Assembly (NCBI RefSeq): GCF_000384395.1
Contig: NZ_ARWE01000001.1
Span: forward strand, 434,001 to 498,000
Direction of reading: 5' to 3'
Origin: Geopsychrobacter electrodiphilus DSM 16401
Lineage (GTDB): Bacteria > Desulfobacterota > Desulfuromonadia > Desulfuromonadales > Geopsychrobacteraceae
Length of the DNA: 64,000 nucleotides
The first letter of the stretch is position 1, and every line of letters begins with the position of its first letter. The notes beneath the pieces were generated by a model. The model was not told where the DNA came from. It did not search any database and saw only the letters and a program-made list of their open reading frames with translations. This document shows, piece by piece, positions 52,768 to 61,873 of the stretch. The translations under genes were made by a program, and so were the position numbers.

Positions 52768-53277
52768 TCAACGTTCTTGCAAGAGTTCGAGGATTCCTTG
52801 TAAGAGTTGGAGCGGGGTGGGGGGGCAGCCCGGGATGACGGCATCGACCGGGAGGACGTTTTCAAGCGCCCCGCAGCTGGCGTAGGAAACGCCGAATTCT
52901 CCGCCGTTGGCTGCACATTCGCCCATGCCGACCACCAGTTTGGGTGCAGGAGTCGCTTCATAGGTGCGCAGGAGTGCGGCCTGCATATGACGCGAAACGG
53001 GACCGGTGATCAGCAGCAGATCTGCGTGGCGCGGTGAGGCGACAAAGTGGATGCCGAAGCGTTCGATATCGTAGAAACCGTTATTAACCGCATGCATCTC
53101 CAGTTCACAGCCGTTACAGCTGCCGGCATCAACCATGCGGATCGCTAGCGAACCCGCAAACTTGCGCGCAATCTCCTGTTGACAGGCGCTCCCCAGCTTT
53201 GCGACCCGCTGGTCTTCGGTTGGCAGGGGTTCGGTCAGCTGGCCGGTTTTGCGGATTTTATTGAAGATGCGGAACAT
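52768..53277 (-). CDS. Ehr complex B small subunit (NuoB/HyfI-like), no ferredoxin extension
   Basis: A 169-residue protein with the N2-type cluster cysteines C54, C57 (GSCNGCELE), C121 and C151 (PGCPP). The FGIHFVASPRHADLLLITG stretch is near-identical in layout to the small subunit of module A. Unlike module A, the first 50 residues contain no iron-sulfur motif, and no separate ferredoxin gene exists in module B. The electron donor would then have to dock directly or be encoded elsewhere. It is the last gene of module B; the regulator gene starts 129 bases downstream. Confidence 0.87.
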   Translation of the reverse strand: MFRIFNKIRKTGQLTEPLPTEDQRVAKLGSACQQEIARKFAGSLAIRMVDAGSCNGCELEMHAVNNGFYDIERFGIHFVASPRHADLLLITGPVSRHMQAALLRTYEATPAPKLVVGMGECAANGGEFGVSYASCGALENVLPVDAVIPGCPPTPLQLLQGILELLQER

Positions 53278-53292
53278 AACTCAAAATTCCCT

Positions 53293-54897
53293 CTATAGAT
53301 CGTGCCCTGAGTATGACCCATTGACCGATTTATTGCAGACCGGAAAGTCGGGCACGATGACATCGTCCATCATCTCTTCCAGCGCCAGCCAGTTGATGGC
53401 GCTGGGATCGCGGGGGGCGTAGCGCAGCACTGTTCCGTCGGCACCGAGTCTGACATAGGCCAGGGTTTCGCCGCGCCAGCCTTCGATCAGTCCCAGGCCC
53501 TGCGCCTCGCGGCCGGGAAGGGAGCAAACGGTCGCAAGCTCCCCGGCGGGAAGCTTGCGCAGTAGCTCTTCGATCAATCCTAGTGACACCAGAATTTCGT
53601 CACCACGGACCCGCACGCGGCGGGCGACGTCGCCTTCAATGTAGGCTGGAACTTCGACCTTTAAGCGGTCGTAGGGTGGATAGGGGGCGTCGCGGCGCAG
53701 ATCATACTGATGGTTACTGGCGCGGCCGACGTAGCCGAGGGCGCCGAGTCTTGCGGCTTTTGCAGGGGAGAGCAGCCCGGTGTCGCGCAGACGATCCTGC
53801 AAGGAGGGATATTCGAGCAGCAGTGGCATCAGCTCTACAATTTCGATGCGCAAGGTGCCGCAGGACATGAGCTGCAGTTGAACCTGTTCGGTGTTTAAAT
53901 CGCCGGCGACTCCGCCCGGCCGCAGATAATCCATCATCAGCCGGTGACCGAAGACATGGGCGTTGTCGCGCTGCCATAATTCCCGCAGGCGCGTCATCTG
54001 CACCTGGGCGAAGGCGAAGCCGACATCGTTGCAGACGGCGCCAATATCCCCCAGATGGTTGGCGATCCGTTCGCGTTCGCAGGCGATTGCTCTCAGCGCC
54101 AGAGCCCGCGCTGAGGGGGCGACCCCCAGCGCCTGTTCGACAGCCTGACAGGCCGCCCAGCTGTGGACGACTGTGCTATCGCCCGAGACCCGTCCCGCCA
54201 GGCGGATCAGCCCCGCCAGGTCACGGCCGACGGCGATCTTTTCTATTCCCTTATGCACATAACCCAGATGCTCTTCGAGACGCAGGATCCTCTCACCGAC
54301 CGCCTGAAAACGGAAATGGCCCGGTTCGATGATGCCAGCGTGAACGGGACCGACCGGGATTTCGTAGACTCCGGAGCCTTCGGTGGCAGCGAAGGGGTAA
54401 TCACAATCGGGCGGTGTTCGTTCGGTGGGGCGTCCGGCGCGCGGGAAATCGACGCGCAAGGGAAAGTCGCCTTCGCTCCAGGCTTGATGTCGCAGCCAGC
54501 GCCGGGGATCGGGATGCGCCAGCAACTGCACGCCCAGCATGTCCTGCAGAACCCGCTCCTGTCGTGAAGCGCCTGCAAAAAAAGGCGTTTGAGCCGGGAG
54601 CTGGGGATCCTCTTCGCTCACCTGGGTCTGCAGCAGCAGCTGGCCATCACCGCCCACAAAGAGACTGAAAATCAGGATATTTGGCGGGCAATGTTCACCC
54701 CAGCAGGTTGAAAATCGCAGTTTTTCATCCCGCGCCAGTTCGGCGGCCTTCCCCCAGTCACAGCTGGAAATCTGCAAACTGAGACAGCCGGGGTGCAGGG
54801 CTTGAGACTCGGTGCTGGCGACTCCGATGGCGCGCAGTGCCGCGGCAAATTCACGGGTTGTCCCGCTGGGGATCTGGGGCGGCTGGCGTTTACTCAT
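53293..54897 (-). CDS. Ehr complex B large subunit (NuoCD/HycE-like) lacking Ni-Fe ligands
   Basis: A 534-residue protein from the ATG at 54897, which overlaps the preceding stop as ATGA. The N-terminal third is a degenerate NuoC-like domain; the rest is NuoD-like (VGPVHAGIIEPGHFRFQAVGE). At the first Ni-Fe position it reads LAGRVSGDSTVVHS, without the CxxC; at the C-terminus it reads DFPVCNKSVNGSYSGHDL, with only one cysteine. No Ni-Fe centre can form. Compared with module A, the second C-terminal cysteine is also lost, leaving only the NKSxNxSYxGxDL frame, which must have another purpose. Confidence 0.88.
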   Translation of the reverse strand: MSKRQPPQIPSGTTREFAAALRAIGVASTESQALHPGCLSLQISSCDWGKAAELARDEKLRFSTCWGEHCPPNILIFSLFVGGDGQLLLQTQVSEEDPQLPAQTPFFAGASRQERVLQDMLGVQLLAHPDPRRWLRHQAWSEGDFPLRVDFPRAGRPTERTPPDCDYPFAATEGSGVYEIPVGPVHAGIIEPGHFRFQAVGERILRLEEHLGYVHKGIEKIAVGRDLAGLIRLAGRVSGDSTVVHSWAACQAVEQALGVAPSARALALRAIACERERIANHLGDIGAVCNDVGFAFAQVQMTRLRELWQRDNAHVFGHRLMMDYLRPGGVAGDLNTEQVQLQLMSCGTLRIEIVELMPLLLEYPSLQDRLRDTGLLSPAKAARLGALGYVGRASNHQYDLRRDAPYPPYDRLKVEVPAYIEGDVARRVRVRGDEILVSLGLIEELLRKLPAGELATVCSLPGREAQGLGLIEGWRGETLAYVRLGADGTVLRYAPRDPSAINWLALEEMMDDVIVPDFPVCNKSVNGSYSGHDL

Positions 54898-56360
54898 AAT
54901 ACCCCCCGGCCGACCACCATGATTGTCGCCTGATTCAGCCAGTCGACGAGCACCCCGGGGATCGAGATGCCGAGTAATAAGACCAGCAGCAGGTGGAGAA
55001 TGACGGGCCACATATTGGCCGGCACCGCGACCTGACCGGCCGGTGGCTCACCGAAAACCATTGGTTGAATGTGGCGAAACAGCCCGGTGAAGGCGATAAC
55101 CAGGCCACTGAGCAGCGGGATGACCAGCCAGGGCCAGCTCTTGATGGTGGCGGTAAAGAGCAAAAACTCGCTGGTAAAAACGCCGAAGGGCGGAAACCCG
55201 GCGATCGCGACGGTTGCGATCAGCAAGCACCAGCCCACCACCGGCTGGGTCTTGATCAGGCCACGGATCCCGGCGATGCTCTGGGTTCCGGCCACATGGG
55301 CGGCATGACCGACGGTGACAAAGATAGAGGATTTGGTCAGGGAATGCACAATCATGTGCAGCAGCGCGCCGAAGGTCGCGAGCGGGCCGCCAATGCCAAA
55401 GGCAAAGGTCATCAGCCCCATATGTTCAATCGATGAATAGGCGAACATCCGTTTGACGTCGCGCTGGTGGTGCAGCAACAGACTGGCGACGCTAAAGGAG
55501 AGCAGTCCGAACCCCATCATCATCTGCCCGGCCAGATGGTTTCCCAGGGCCGGGTCGACAATCATCTTGAAACGCACCACCGCGTAGAGCGCGATATTGA
55601 GCAGCAGCCCGGAGAGGATCGCCGACATCGGGGTCGGCCCTTCGGAGTGGGCGTCGGGCAGCCAGTTGTGCAGCGGGACCAGTCCGACCTTGGTGCCGTA
55701 ACCGACCAGTAAAAAGGCGAAGGCGATGGTCAGCACCGCCGGTTCCAGCTGGCCGGCATGTTCATGGAGCACACTCCAGAGCAGGGTATCATCGCTGCCG
55801 GGCAGAATCCGTTCGGCGGCAAAGTAGATCAGCACCGTACCGAATAACGCCTGCGCGATGCCGACGCCGCAGAGGATAAAATATTTCCAGCCTGCCTCGA
55901 TCGATTCGGGGGTGCGATAGAGGGAGACCAGCAGCACCGTGGCCAGGGTCGCGCCCTCGATGGAGACCCAGAGGATGCCGAGGTTGTTGGTCGAAAGGGC
56001 CAGCAGCATGGTGAACAGAAAACCCTGATACATGGCGTGGTAAAGACGCATGCGGCCATCATCGACCCGGCCGATCTTGACCTCGTGCGCCATGTAGGGG
56101 CCCGAGAAGATCGAGGTCGTCAGGCCGACAAAGGCATTGAGCAGGATCAGATAGACGTTGAAGGCATCGATATAGAACAGCTTGCCGGGGCTGAGCATCG
56201 GACCCTGTTCAAATATATTGAACGCCAGTTGCAGGGCGGCGATAAAGGTGGCCATACACAACAGGGTATTGATCCACCCGGCCCGCGGCCAATGGCCGAC
56301 CAGCGCCAGCAGCAGGGTCCCGATCAGTGGCAACAGCAGGCAGAGATAGAGCGCATTCAT
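54894..56360 (-). CDS. Ehr complex B antiporter-like membrane subunit (HyfF/NuoN-like)
   Basis: A 488-residue protein with about 14 hydrophobic segments, paralogous to the HyfF-like subunit of module A. Charged membrane motifs are ILWVSIEGATLATVLLVSLYR (residue ~129), VGYGTKVGLVPLHNWLPDAHSEGPTP (residue ~222), and DVKRMFAYSSIEHMGLMTFAFG (residue ~307). These keep the glutamate and lysine used for ion movement in the family. It overlaps its neighbours by 4 bases on both sides (ATGA junctions), which indicates tight co-translation. Confidence 0.87.
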   Translation of the reverse strand: MNALYLCLLLPLIGTLLLALVGHWPRAGWINTLLCMATFIAALQLAFNIFEQGPMLSPGKLFYIDAFNVYLILLNAFVGLTTSIFSGPYMAHEVKIGRVDDGRMRLYHAMYQGFLFTMLLALSTNNLGILWVSIEGATLATVLLVSLYRTPESIEAGWKYFILCGVGIAQALFGTVLIYFAAERILPGSDDTLLWSVLHEHAGQLEPAVLTIAFAFLLVGYGTKVGLVPLHNWLPDAHSEGPTPMSAILSGLLLNIALYAVVRFKMIVDPALGNHLAGQMMMGFGLLSFSVASLLLHHQRDVKRMFAYSSIEHMGLMTFAFGIGGPLATFGALLHMIVHSLTKSSIFVTVGHAAHVAGTQSIAGIRGLIKTQPVVGWCLLIATVAIAGFPPFGVFTSEFLLFTATIKSWPWLVIPLLSGLVIAFTGLFRHIQPMVFGEPPAGQVAVPANMWPVILHLLLVLLLGISIPGVLVDWLNQATIMVVGRGVL

Positions 56361-57034
56361 TTATCCACCTCTGTTAGGCGGTTCAGGTGATCAACGTTGA
56401 GCGAACCGATGCCGGAACGGATCTGAAAAAAGAAGATGCCGAAGAGGATCGCGGCGACCAGCACATCGAACGCCACCCCCAACTCCACCACCATCGGCAT
56501 GCCGTAGGTTGAAACGACGGCGGCAAAAAAGAGTCCGTTCTCCATCGACATGAAGCCGATCACCTGGGCGACCGCTTTACGCCGGGTGATGATCATCAGC
56601 ATGCCGATGAGGATGATCGCCAACGAAATGGCAATGGTGTTGCGCGTCGAGAGCAGTGACAGCTCGCGAATGGGGAGTACCACATAGTAGCTGAACAGGG
56701 TCAGGGCCCCTGCGCCGATCATAATCAGCGAGGCGCCACCGACCGTCTCAACCTCGCGCCGGATATCGAGGCGTACGACCAAACGTCGCAATTGCCAGGG
56801 GATGAAGAACACCTTGAGCGCGAGGGTCAGTCCGGCCGAAATGAACAGGTGATGACGTCCCGAACTTGTCGCCATCAGGACTGTGGCGGCAAACAGCAGC
56901 GCGCCCTGCCAGGCAAAGGTGTGAATCAGGCTGACCATGCGCGTCTGTGCTAACAGCAGAAACGAGGTGAACAGAATCAGCGCCGCCAGGGTCAGGATCA
57001 GTTGCTCGCTCAGACTTAAGGCTTCGATTCCCAT
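56357..57034 (-). CDS. Ehr complex B HyfE-like membrane subunit
   Basis: A 225-residue protein from the ATG at 57034; the longer frame to 57310 lies inside the upstream gene and is not used. It has about six hydrophobic segments, with ITRRKAVAQVIGFMSMENGLFFAAVV near residues 153-178 forming the NuoK-like part with a membrane glutamate. It parallels the HyfE-like subunit of module A in size and order. It begins 5 bases after the HyfC-like gene. Confidence 0.83.
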   Translation of the reverse strand: MGIEALSLSEQLILTLAALILFTSFLLLAQTRMVSLIHTFAWQGALLFAATVLMATSSGRHHLFISAGLTLALKVFFIPWQLRRLVVRLDIRREVETVGGASLIMIGAGALTLFSYYVVLPIRELSLLSTRNTIAISLAIILIGMLMIITRRKAVAQVIGFMSMENGLFFAAVVSTYGMPMVVELGVAFDVLVAAILFGIFFFQIRSGIGSLNVDHLNRLTEVDK

Positions 57035-57039
57035 ACGCG

Positions 57040-57984
57040 TCAGCGGACCTCCAGGATGATGTGGCTCAACATGCCGAGCAGCGAGAGGATGAAGGCCAGC
57101 CCAAGGAGTTGTGGCACGCGGAACAGGCGCATTTTGGCCAACCCGGTTTCGGCTATGGCCAGGGCCAGACCGAGGAGCAGGAGTTTGACCGTCAGTATGA
57201 GCGTGGCGAAGAGGAGAGCGGCCGGGGCAAAGGTGAGCGCGACGCCCCAGGGGAGGAACAGATTTACCAGCAGCACGGCGTAGAGCATCAGCTTGAGCAT
57301 GGCGCCCCATTCCATCAGCGCCAGATGCCGACCGCAGTACTCAAGGATCATCGCCTCGTGAATCATGGTCAATTCCAGATGGGTGGCCGGGTTATCGACC
57401 GGGATGCGTCCGGTCTCGGCCAGCGCCACCAGCACCAGCCCCATGGCGGCGAAGATGAAGGAGGGGTAGAGGTGAAACGGGCGCTGCAGCAGGGTGCTGA
57501 TCATGCTCGAAAGATTGGTGCTCGACACACTCATCGCCAGAGTGAAAACCGCCAGCAGCATGGCGGGTTCGGCCAGGGATGAAATTGTCACTTCGCGCGA
57601 GGATCCCATCCCCCCGAACGCGGTGCCGATGTCCATCCCGGCCAGGGAGAGGAAGAAACGGCCGAGAGCAAAAAGTCCCACCAGAACAATCACATCGGCC
57701 AACGCCGAGGTTGGCAGGCCGACCGCTAGCAGCGGCACCACCGAACAGGCAACCGCCGTGACACTGAAAACAATGTAGGGGGCAATGCGGAAAATCGGCG
57801 AGGCATTCCGGGCGAGAACGATCTCTTTGCCGAAGAGTTTATTTAGGTCGCGGTACGGCTGCCAGGGTGGCGCGCCGCGGCGGTTTTGCAATTTACACTT
57901 GACCCATTTGACCCAACCGCTGAACAGCGGTGCGGCGGCGATGAAGACCCCGGTCTGGACGATTGCCAGCAACCAGCCGTTCAT
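57040..57984 (-). CDS. Ehr complex B NuoH/HyfC-like membrane subunit
   Basis: A 314-residue protein from the ATG at 57984, overlapping the upstream stop by 4 bases. It has about eight hydrophobic segments and the intact family motif TGRIPVDNPATHLELTMIHEAM (about residues 209-228). GMGSSREVTISSLAEP near residue 130 and RDLNKLFGKEIVLAR near residue 44 match the module A paralogue. It links the iron-sulfur arm to the antiporter subunits. Confidence 0.88.
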   Translation of the reverse strand: MNGWLLAIVQTGVFIAAAPLFSGWVKWVKCKLQNRRGAPPWQPYRDLNKLFGKEIVLARNASPIFRIAPYIVFSVTAVACSVVPLLAVGLPTSALADVIVLVGLFALGRFFLSLAGMDIGTAFGGMGSSREVTISSLAEPAMLLAVFTLAMSVSSTNLSSMISTLLQRPFHLYPSFIFAAMGLVLVALAETGRIPVDNPATHLELTMIHEAMILEYCGRHLALMEWGAMLKLMLYAVLLVNLFLPWGVALTFAPAALLFATLILTVKLLLLGLALAIAETGLAKMRLFRVPQLLGLAFILSLLGMLSHIILEVR

Positions 57985-59987
57985 ACCAGCACCCAGAGGA
58001 TAAAGATCAGGGTGAAGAAGGAGTACGCCAGATAGACGCGGATATTCCCCCCCTGGATCATGGCCGTGCGTTTGGCGGCGCTCAGTACCAGGCTGCCGAG
58101 GGGAAGATAGATTTTCTGCCAGGCCCAATCGCCGATCTGCAACAGATAGCGTTGCGGGTGCTTGCTCGTTGCCGCTACAAGCTGTTCTTTGATCGGCCAG
58201 ACGGGTCCGAAAATGCGCCGGATCGGCATGCTAAAGGCGGTTGCGGTGTATTGGGTGCGTGCGTTCAGGGTGCCGAAGCCACAGTCCCAGGCGGCGCCAC
58301 GCCGCATCGGCAGGCGCCGCCGCTGGGGGTGAAACCATAACCAGGCCAGCAGCCAGGCTAACAGGAGACCCAGCAGGACCATGGGCGCACCATAAGAGGC
58401 GGTTTCAGGCGCGACCGGGGTCAGCCACAGCCAGCCGTGGGCGCTTGCTTCGGGGAGCCCTTCACCGAGCAGACTCTGGGAAATGGAGGTCAGCGCGCCG
58501 ATGGTCCAGGTCGGCAGAACGCCAAACAGCAGGCAGCAGGCGGCCAGAATTATCTGGGCAAATTGCATTCCGAACGTGACTTCGTGGGCCTGCTCGGCAA
58601 CAGGGTTACGCGGCAAGCCGAGGAAGACCACGCCGAAAACCTTGACAAAACAGGCCGCCGCCAATGCACCGGTTAAGGCGAGAGCAGCCGCAGCCACCGG
58701 GATCAGGGAACCGAGCACTCCGCTTTCGAGCACTGAACCCTGCAGGGCGGCCTGAAAGGTCAACCATTCCGAGACAAAGCCGTTGAAGGGGGGCAGGGCC
58801 GAAATACTGATGCAGCCGATCAGAAAGCAGCTGGCGGTGACCGGCATGCGGCGAATCAAGCCGCCCATCTGCTCCATATCATGCTGACGGCTCTGCTGCA
58901 GAATGGCACCGGCACCGAGGAACAGCAGGCTTTTGAAGAGGGCATGGTTCAGACAATGATAGAGTGCCGCGACCAGGCCCAGCGCGGCCAGGGCCGGATG
59001 ACCGGTGCCAGCGAAGATCATCGAGAGCCCGAGCCCGATATAGATGATCCCGATGTTTTCAACGCTGTGATAAGCCAGCAGACGTTTGAGGTCGTGTTGC
59101 ATCAGCGCATAAAGTACCCCTAACAGCGCTGATGCGGCACCGATTATCAGGGCCAGTACCCCCCAGGTCCAGTGAATCTCACCCAAAAGATCATAGGTGA
59201 AACGGATAAAACCGTAGATCGCCACCTTGAGCATCACCCCGGACATCAGCGCCGAGATATGTGAGGGCGCCACCGGATGCGCCTGAGGCAACCAGACATG
59301 TAAAGGGACGATCCCCGCTTTCATGCCGAAACCGACAAAGGCCAGCAAGAAGGCGATGGTCTGCCAACCACTTGAGAGCTGTGCCGCAGCCATGGCCGTG
59401 AAACTGAAATCGGTGCCGAATCCGGCCAGGACCCCGTAACCGAGCAGGATACACAGGCCACCGACCTGAGCCATCAACAGATAGAGAAAGGCGGCACTGC
59501 GATTTTCGACTTTGTGATGCTGGTAGGAGACCAGAAAATAACTGGAAACAGACATCAACTCCCAGCTGAACATGAAGGAGAAGGCGTCTGCCGTCAGCAA
59601 TAACAAGAACATACTGGTGACAAACAGGCCACTAAAGATCGTCAGCGGCGCGAGAGGTTGTTCGGCGCTTTCGAATTCACGGGAATAGCCGGGTCCGTAG
59701 CAGGCAATAACGGCAGTGACCAGACCAACAATCACCAGGAAAAAACCGGCGAGTGGGTCGAGCTGGATTTGCGCATGCAGCCAGGGCAGCCCGACGGGAA
59801 GGGTTTCATGCAGGGGATGGGGGTGAAGGAGTGCCATCCCTCCTGCCACGAGTGCGCTTAATCCGGCCAGGCCAAGCAGAGTGAATGCCAGCAGCTTTGA
59901 CAACCGCGGCCAGTGTGCCAAAAGAGGAGGGATAAATGCCGAGAGCAGCGCAAAGGTGACAGCAATCTTGGCGATAAACAGTGGCAC
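57981..59987 (-). CDS. Ehr complex B NuoL/HyfB-like ion-pumping subunit
   Basis: A 668-residue protein with about 15 hydrophobic segments, starting at GTG 59987 with AGGGGGT about 9 bases upstream. Motifs are [21 protein letters not shown] (residue ~133), [24 protein letters not shown] (residue ~220), and [21 protein letters not shown] (residue ~300). It is the only subunit of this type in module B, whereas module A has two, so module B might move fewer ions per cycle. It is the first gene of the 17.5-kb minus-strand block and is divergent from rnhA; the shared promoter region is 59988-60162. Confidence 0.87.
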   Translation of the reverse strand: MPLFIAKIAVTFALLSAFIPPLLAHWPRLSKLLAFTLLGLAGLSALVAGGMALLHPHPLHETLPVGLPWLHAQIQLDPLAGFFLVIVGLVTAVIACYGPGYSREFESAEQPLAPLTIFSGLFVTSMFLLLLTADAFSFMFSWELMSVSSYFLVSYQHHKVENRSAAFLYLLMAQVGGLCILLGYGVLAGFGTDFSFTAMAAAQLSSGWQTIAFLLAFVGFGMKAGIVPLHVWLPQAHPVAPSHISALMSGVMLKVAIYGFIRFTYDLLGEIHWTWGVLALIIGAASALLGVLYALMQHDLKRLLAYHSVENIGIIYIGLGLSMIFAGTGHPALAALGLVAALYHCLNHALFKSLLFLGAGAILQQSRQHDMEQMGGLIRRMPVTASCFLIGCISISALPPFNGFVSEWLTFQAALQGSVLESGVLGSLIPVAAAALALTGALAAACFVKVFGVVFLGLPRNPVAEQAHEVTFGMQFAQIILAACCLLFGVLPTWTIGALTSISQSLLGEGLPEASAHGWLWLTPVAPETASYGAPMVLLGLLLAWLLAWLWFHPQRRRLPMRRGAAWDCGFGTLNARTQYTATAFSMPIRRIFGPVWPIKEQLVAATSKHPQRYLLQIGDWAWQKIYLPLGSLVLSAAKRTAMIQGGNIRVYLAYSFFTLIFILWVLV

Positions 59988-60162
59988 GTCTGGACCCCCT
60001 AAATTTCAGCGATCACAACGAAAGAAGAGTGTTCCGTTGCGCCGGCAGGGTATTCTAGAACGCTATTTGAGGACTGTCAAATGTCCAGAGGCCGGGGAGT
60101 TTGCTCGCTGCCGAAGGTCTATGCTATCTTCCCGCTCAAAAAATGAAAGGGACAGACGCCGC

Positions 60163-60636
60163 ATGGTAAAAATTTTTTCAGATGGTGCCTGCAGCGGCAA
60201 CCCCGGCCCGGGGGGTTGGGGGACGTTGCTCTGCTACAATGGGCATTGCAAAGAACTCTCCGGTTTCGAGTCCGAAACGACTAATAACCGGATGGAGATG
60301 ACCGGTGCGATCGAGGGGCTCAAGGCTCTCAAGCGCGCCTGCAAGGTGCGGGTGACGACCGATTCACAGTACCTGAAAAAGGGGATGACCGAATGGCTCG
60401 AGGGCTGGGTCAAGAACGGCTGGAAAAATTCTCAGCGCAAACCGGTGGCGAATCGTGATCTTTGGGAACAACTTCTTGAATTGCAAAAAATTCATGACAT
60501 CGAATGGTGCTGGGTCAAGGGGCATGACGGGCATTCTGAAAACGAGCGCTGCGACGAATTGGCACGGGCAGCAATAGAGCATAATTTTAAAAGCGGGAAC
60601 CCCACTGACCAGAAAACAGAAAAGCCCCACCTCTAA
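60163..60636 (+). CDS. rnhA: Ribonuclease HI
   Basis: A 157-residue protein from the ATG at 60163, where [18 protein letters not shown] begins as usual for RNase HI; the open frame extends upstream but is unlike the family. The four acidic catalytic residues are present: Asp in [11 protein letters not shown], Glu in [13 protein letters not shown], Asp in TTDSQYL, and Asp in [11 protein letters not shown], together with the basic-loop segment [14 protein letters not shown]. It removes RNA from RNA-DNA hybrids such as R-loops and primers. The upstream site AAAGGGA is somewhat far from the ATG. Confidence 0.94.
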   Translation: MVKIFSDGACSGNPGPGGWGTLLCYNGHCKELSGFESETTNNRMEMTGAIEGLKALKRACKVRVTTDSQYLKKGMTEWLEGWVKNGWKNSQRKPVANRDLWEQLLELQKIHDIEWCWVKGHDGHSENERCDELARAAIEHNFKSGNPTDQKTEKPHL

Positions 60637-60713
60637 GAGGCAGATCCCTTCTGTCTATCCAACCATTTATATATCGCCTCGTGGGGTTTGTCTGGTCTCT
60701 CCAAGGCAACTGA

Positions 60714-61103
60714 CTAGACAAATTTTATCGAGGTAGTGGATCCGGTCACGACAAAAATACGTATATTGTTGCTACTCGGGTCGCAGGGAGAAACAAAGAA
60801 GCCCGGGCGGTCTGGGCTGTATCCCTGAGTATAGCCGTACTGGACTTCACCGTCTTCGAATTGAACCCTCAGTTTCCTGCCGAAACCGGCCCGTTCGAGT
60901 TTGATATCTTCTTTATCGGCGTTACTGTTGCCCTCAAAAGTCTCAACAAAATAAACAGCTTTGAGAGTCTGCATGTTGATCTGTTTTGTTTCGTTCGAGC
61001 CCAGGGGTTGAAGATGGAAATGCGGTTTGTTGGGGAAAAAATCTCCTGTTTCGCCTTTGTCAATGTTTCCGTTTGAGTAGTGAACCACAACTTTATTCTT
61101 CAT
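60714..61103 (-). CDS. Conserved hypothetical protein with a repeated beta-rich module
   Basis: A 129-residue protein made of two similar halves: KVVVHYSNGNIDKGETGDFFPNK...FHL (residues ~4-31), and KLRVQFEDGEVQYGYTQGYSPDRPGFFV (residues ~77-104). Each has the pattern VxFxDGxxxxGxTxxxxPxxPxF. This resembles a module (DUF6982-like, from memory) found alone or beside PilZ/regulatory domains in deltaproteobacteria. No signal or membrane segment is seen. It lies between rnhA and nuoA with no clear partner. Function is unknown. Confidence 0.65.
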   Translation of the reverse strand: MKNKVVVHYSNGNIDKGETGDFFPNKPHFHLQPLGSNETKQINMQTLKAVYFVETFEGNSNADKEDIKLERAGFGRKLRVQFEDGEVQYGYTQGYSPDRPGFFVSPCDPSSNNIRIFVVTGSTTSIKFV

Positions 61104-61420
61104 TTCAGTCAGGCCTCCTCTGCGATATCTCCCGCGAACGAGATTCTTATTTAGCCTAAGCCTTTGATCGATCAGAAGTACTGGATGAAAATATAACTTA
61201 CCTGGTCGTTTTAATCAAAAAAAACAAAAGCAGACCGTGGTTTTGATTAATGAATACTCCATATTGATTAATTCTGGCTGCAGAGGCATCTCATTTCAAG
61301 GCACAGGATTTTTTTCCTCATACCGGCTACCCGGCGCAGTTTTTGGTGTGTTATGCTTGGCGTCGATTCGCTTAGTTGATTCTACTTGATTCGTTTATAT
61401 GATCTCATCCCGGAGGGTTC
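61104..61420. other. nuo operon upstream region
   Basis: A 317-base AT-rich stretch upstream of nuoA, which should hold its promoter. It contains the triple TTGATTAA-type repeat at 61211-61271 (listed separately). Candidate -35 TTGATT (61243-61248) lacks a good -10 at correct spacing. CGGAGGG just before 61421 is the nuoA ribosome site. Confidence 0.4.
61211..61271. promoter_or_regulatory. TTAATCAA/TTGATTAA inverted and direct repeats upstream of nuoA
   Basis: TTAATCAAAA (61211-61220) and TTTTGATTAA (61241-61250) are exact reverse complements. A third near-copy, TATTGATTAA, follows at 61262-61271, 21 bases (two helical turns) after the second. The set lies about 150-210 bases before nuoA and looks like a multi-site operator, or binding sites for a global regulator such as an FNR/ArcA-type or nucleoid protein. 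The regulator cannot be named. Confidence 0.45.
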
Positions 61421-61873
61421 ATGGCGGCATCTGCTGTGGCAACGACCACCGAATCTCTGCATTCCGCGCTGCGGCCTTCGACTGAAGCGCTGGTCTCTTT
61501 GGGGCTTTATGCGCTGATTGCAGTGGCGTTGATCGGTATTCTTCTGCTGATTACGCGCTTTTTGGGTCATCGCACCGGCGGCGTCGTCAAAGGACAGCCT
61601 TATGAGTCCGCCGTGCTGCCGACGGGGGATTCTCGCCTGCGTGAGCCGGTTCCCTTCTATCTGGTCGCCATCTTCTTTATTGTCTTTGATGTTGAGGCGA
61701 TCTTTGTCGTCTCCTGGGCGGTCACCTGGGATCGTCTCGGCTGGGCCGGTTTTGCTCAAATCACCTTTTTTATAGTTATTCTGTTTCTCGGCCTGCTCTA
61801 TCTGTGGAAGAAGGGTGGTCTCGACTGGGGCTCCCGGTTTGTTCACGGCCGAGTCCGGGGAGGACACCAGTGA
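61421..61873 (+). CDS. nuoA: NADH-quinone oxidoreductase subunit A
   Basis: A 150-residue protein with three hydrophobic segments. Hallmarks of NuoA are [45 protein letters not shown] (given only as location, residues ~62-106) with the conserved membrane acidic pair in the FDVE stretch. It is a small subunit at the junction of the membrane and peripheral arms of complex I. The N-terminal ~30 residues are a non-conserved extension. Its stop overlaps the GTG of the next gene by 3 bases. Confidence 0.93.
   Translation: MAASAVATTTESLHSALRPSTEALVSLGLYALIAVALIGILLLITRFLGHRTGGVVKGQPYESAVLPTGDSRLREPVPFYLVAIFFIVFDVEAIFVVSWAVTWDRLGWAGFAQITFFIVILFLGLLYLWKKGGLDWGSRFVHGRVRGGHQ

Noticed and set aside
54898-55011. 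Upstream extension of the module B large subunit to 55011
   Set aside because: The extension lies inside the preceding gene, is unlike the family, and the ATGA junction at 54894-54897 is the standard arrangement in this operon.
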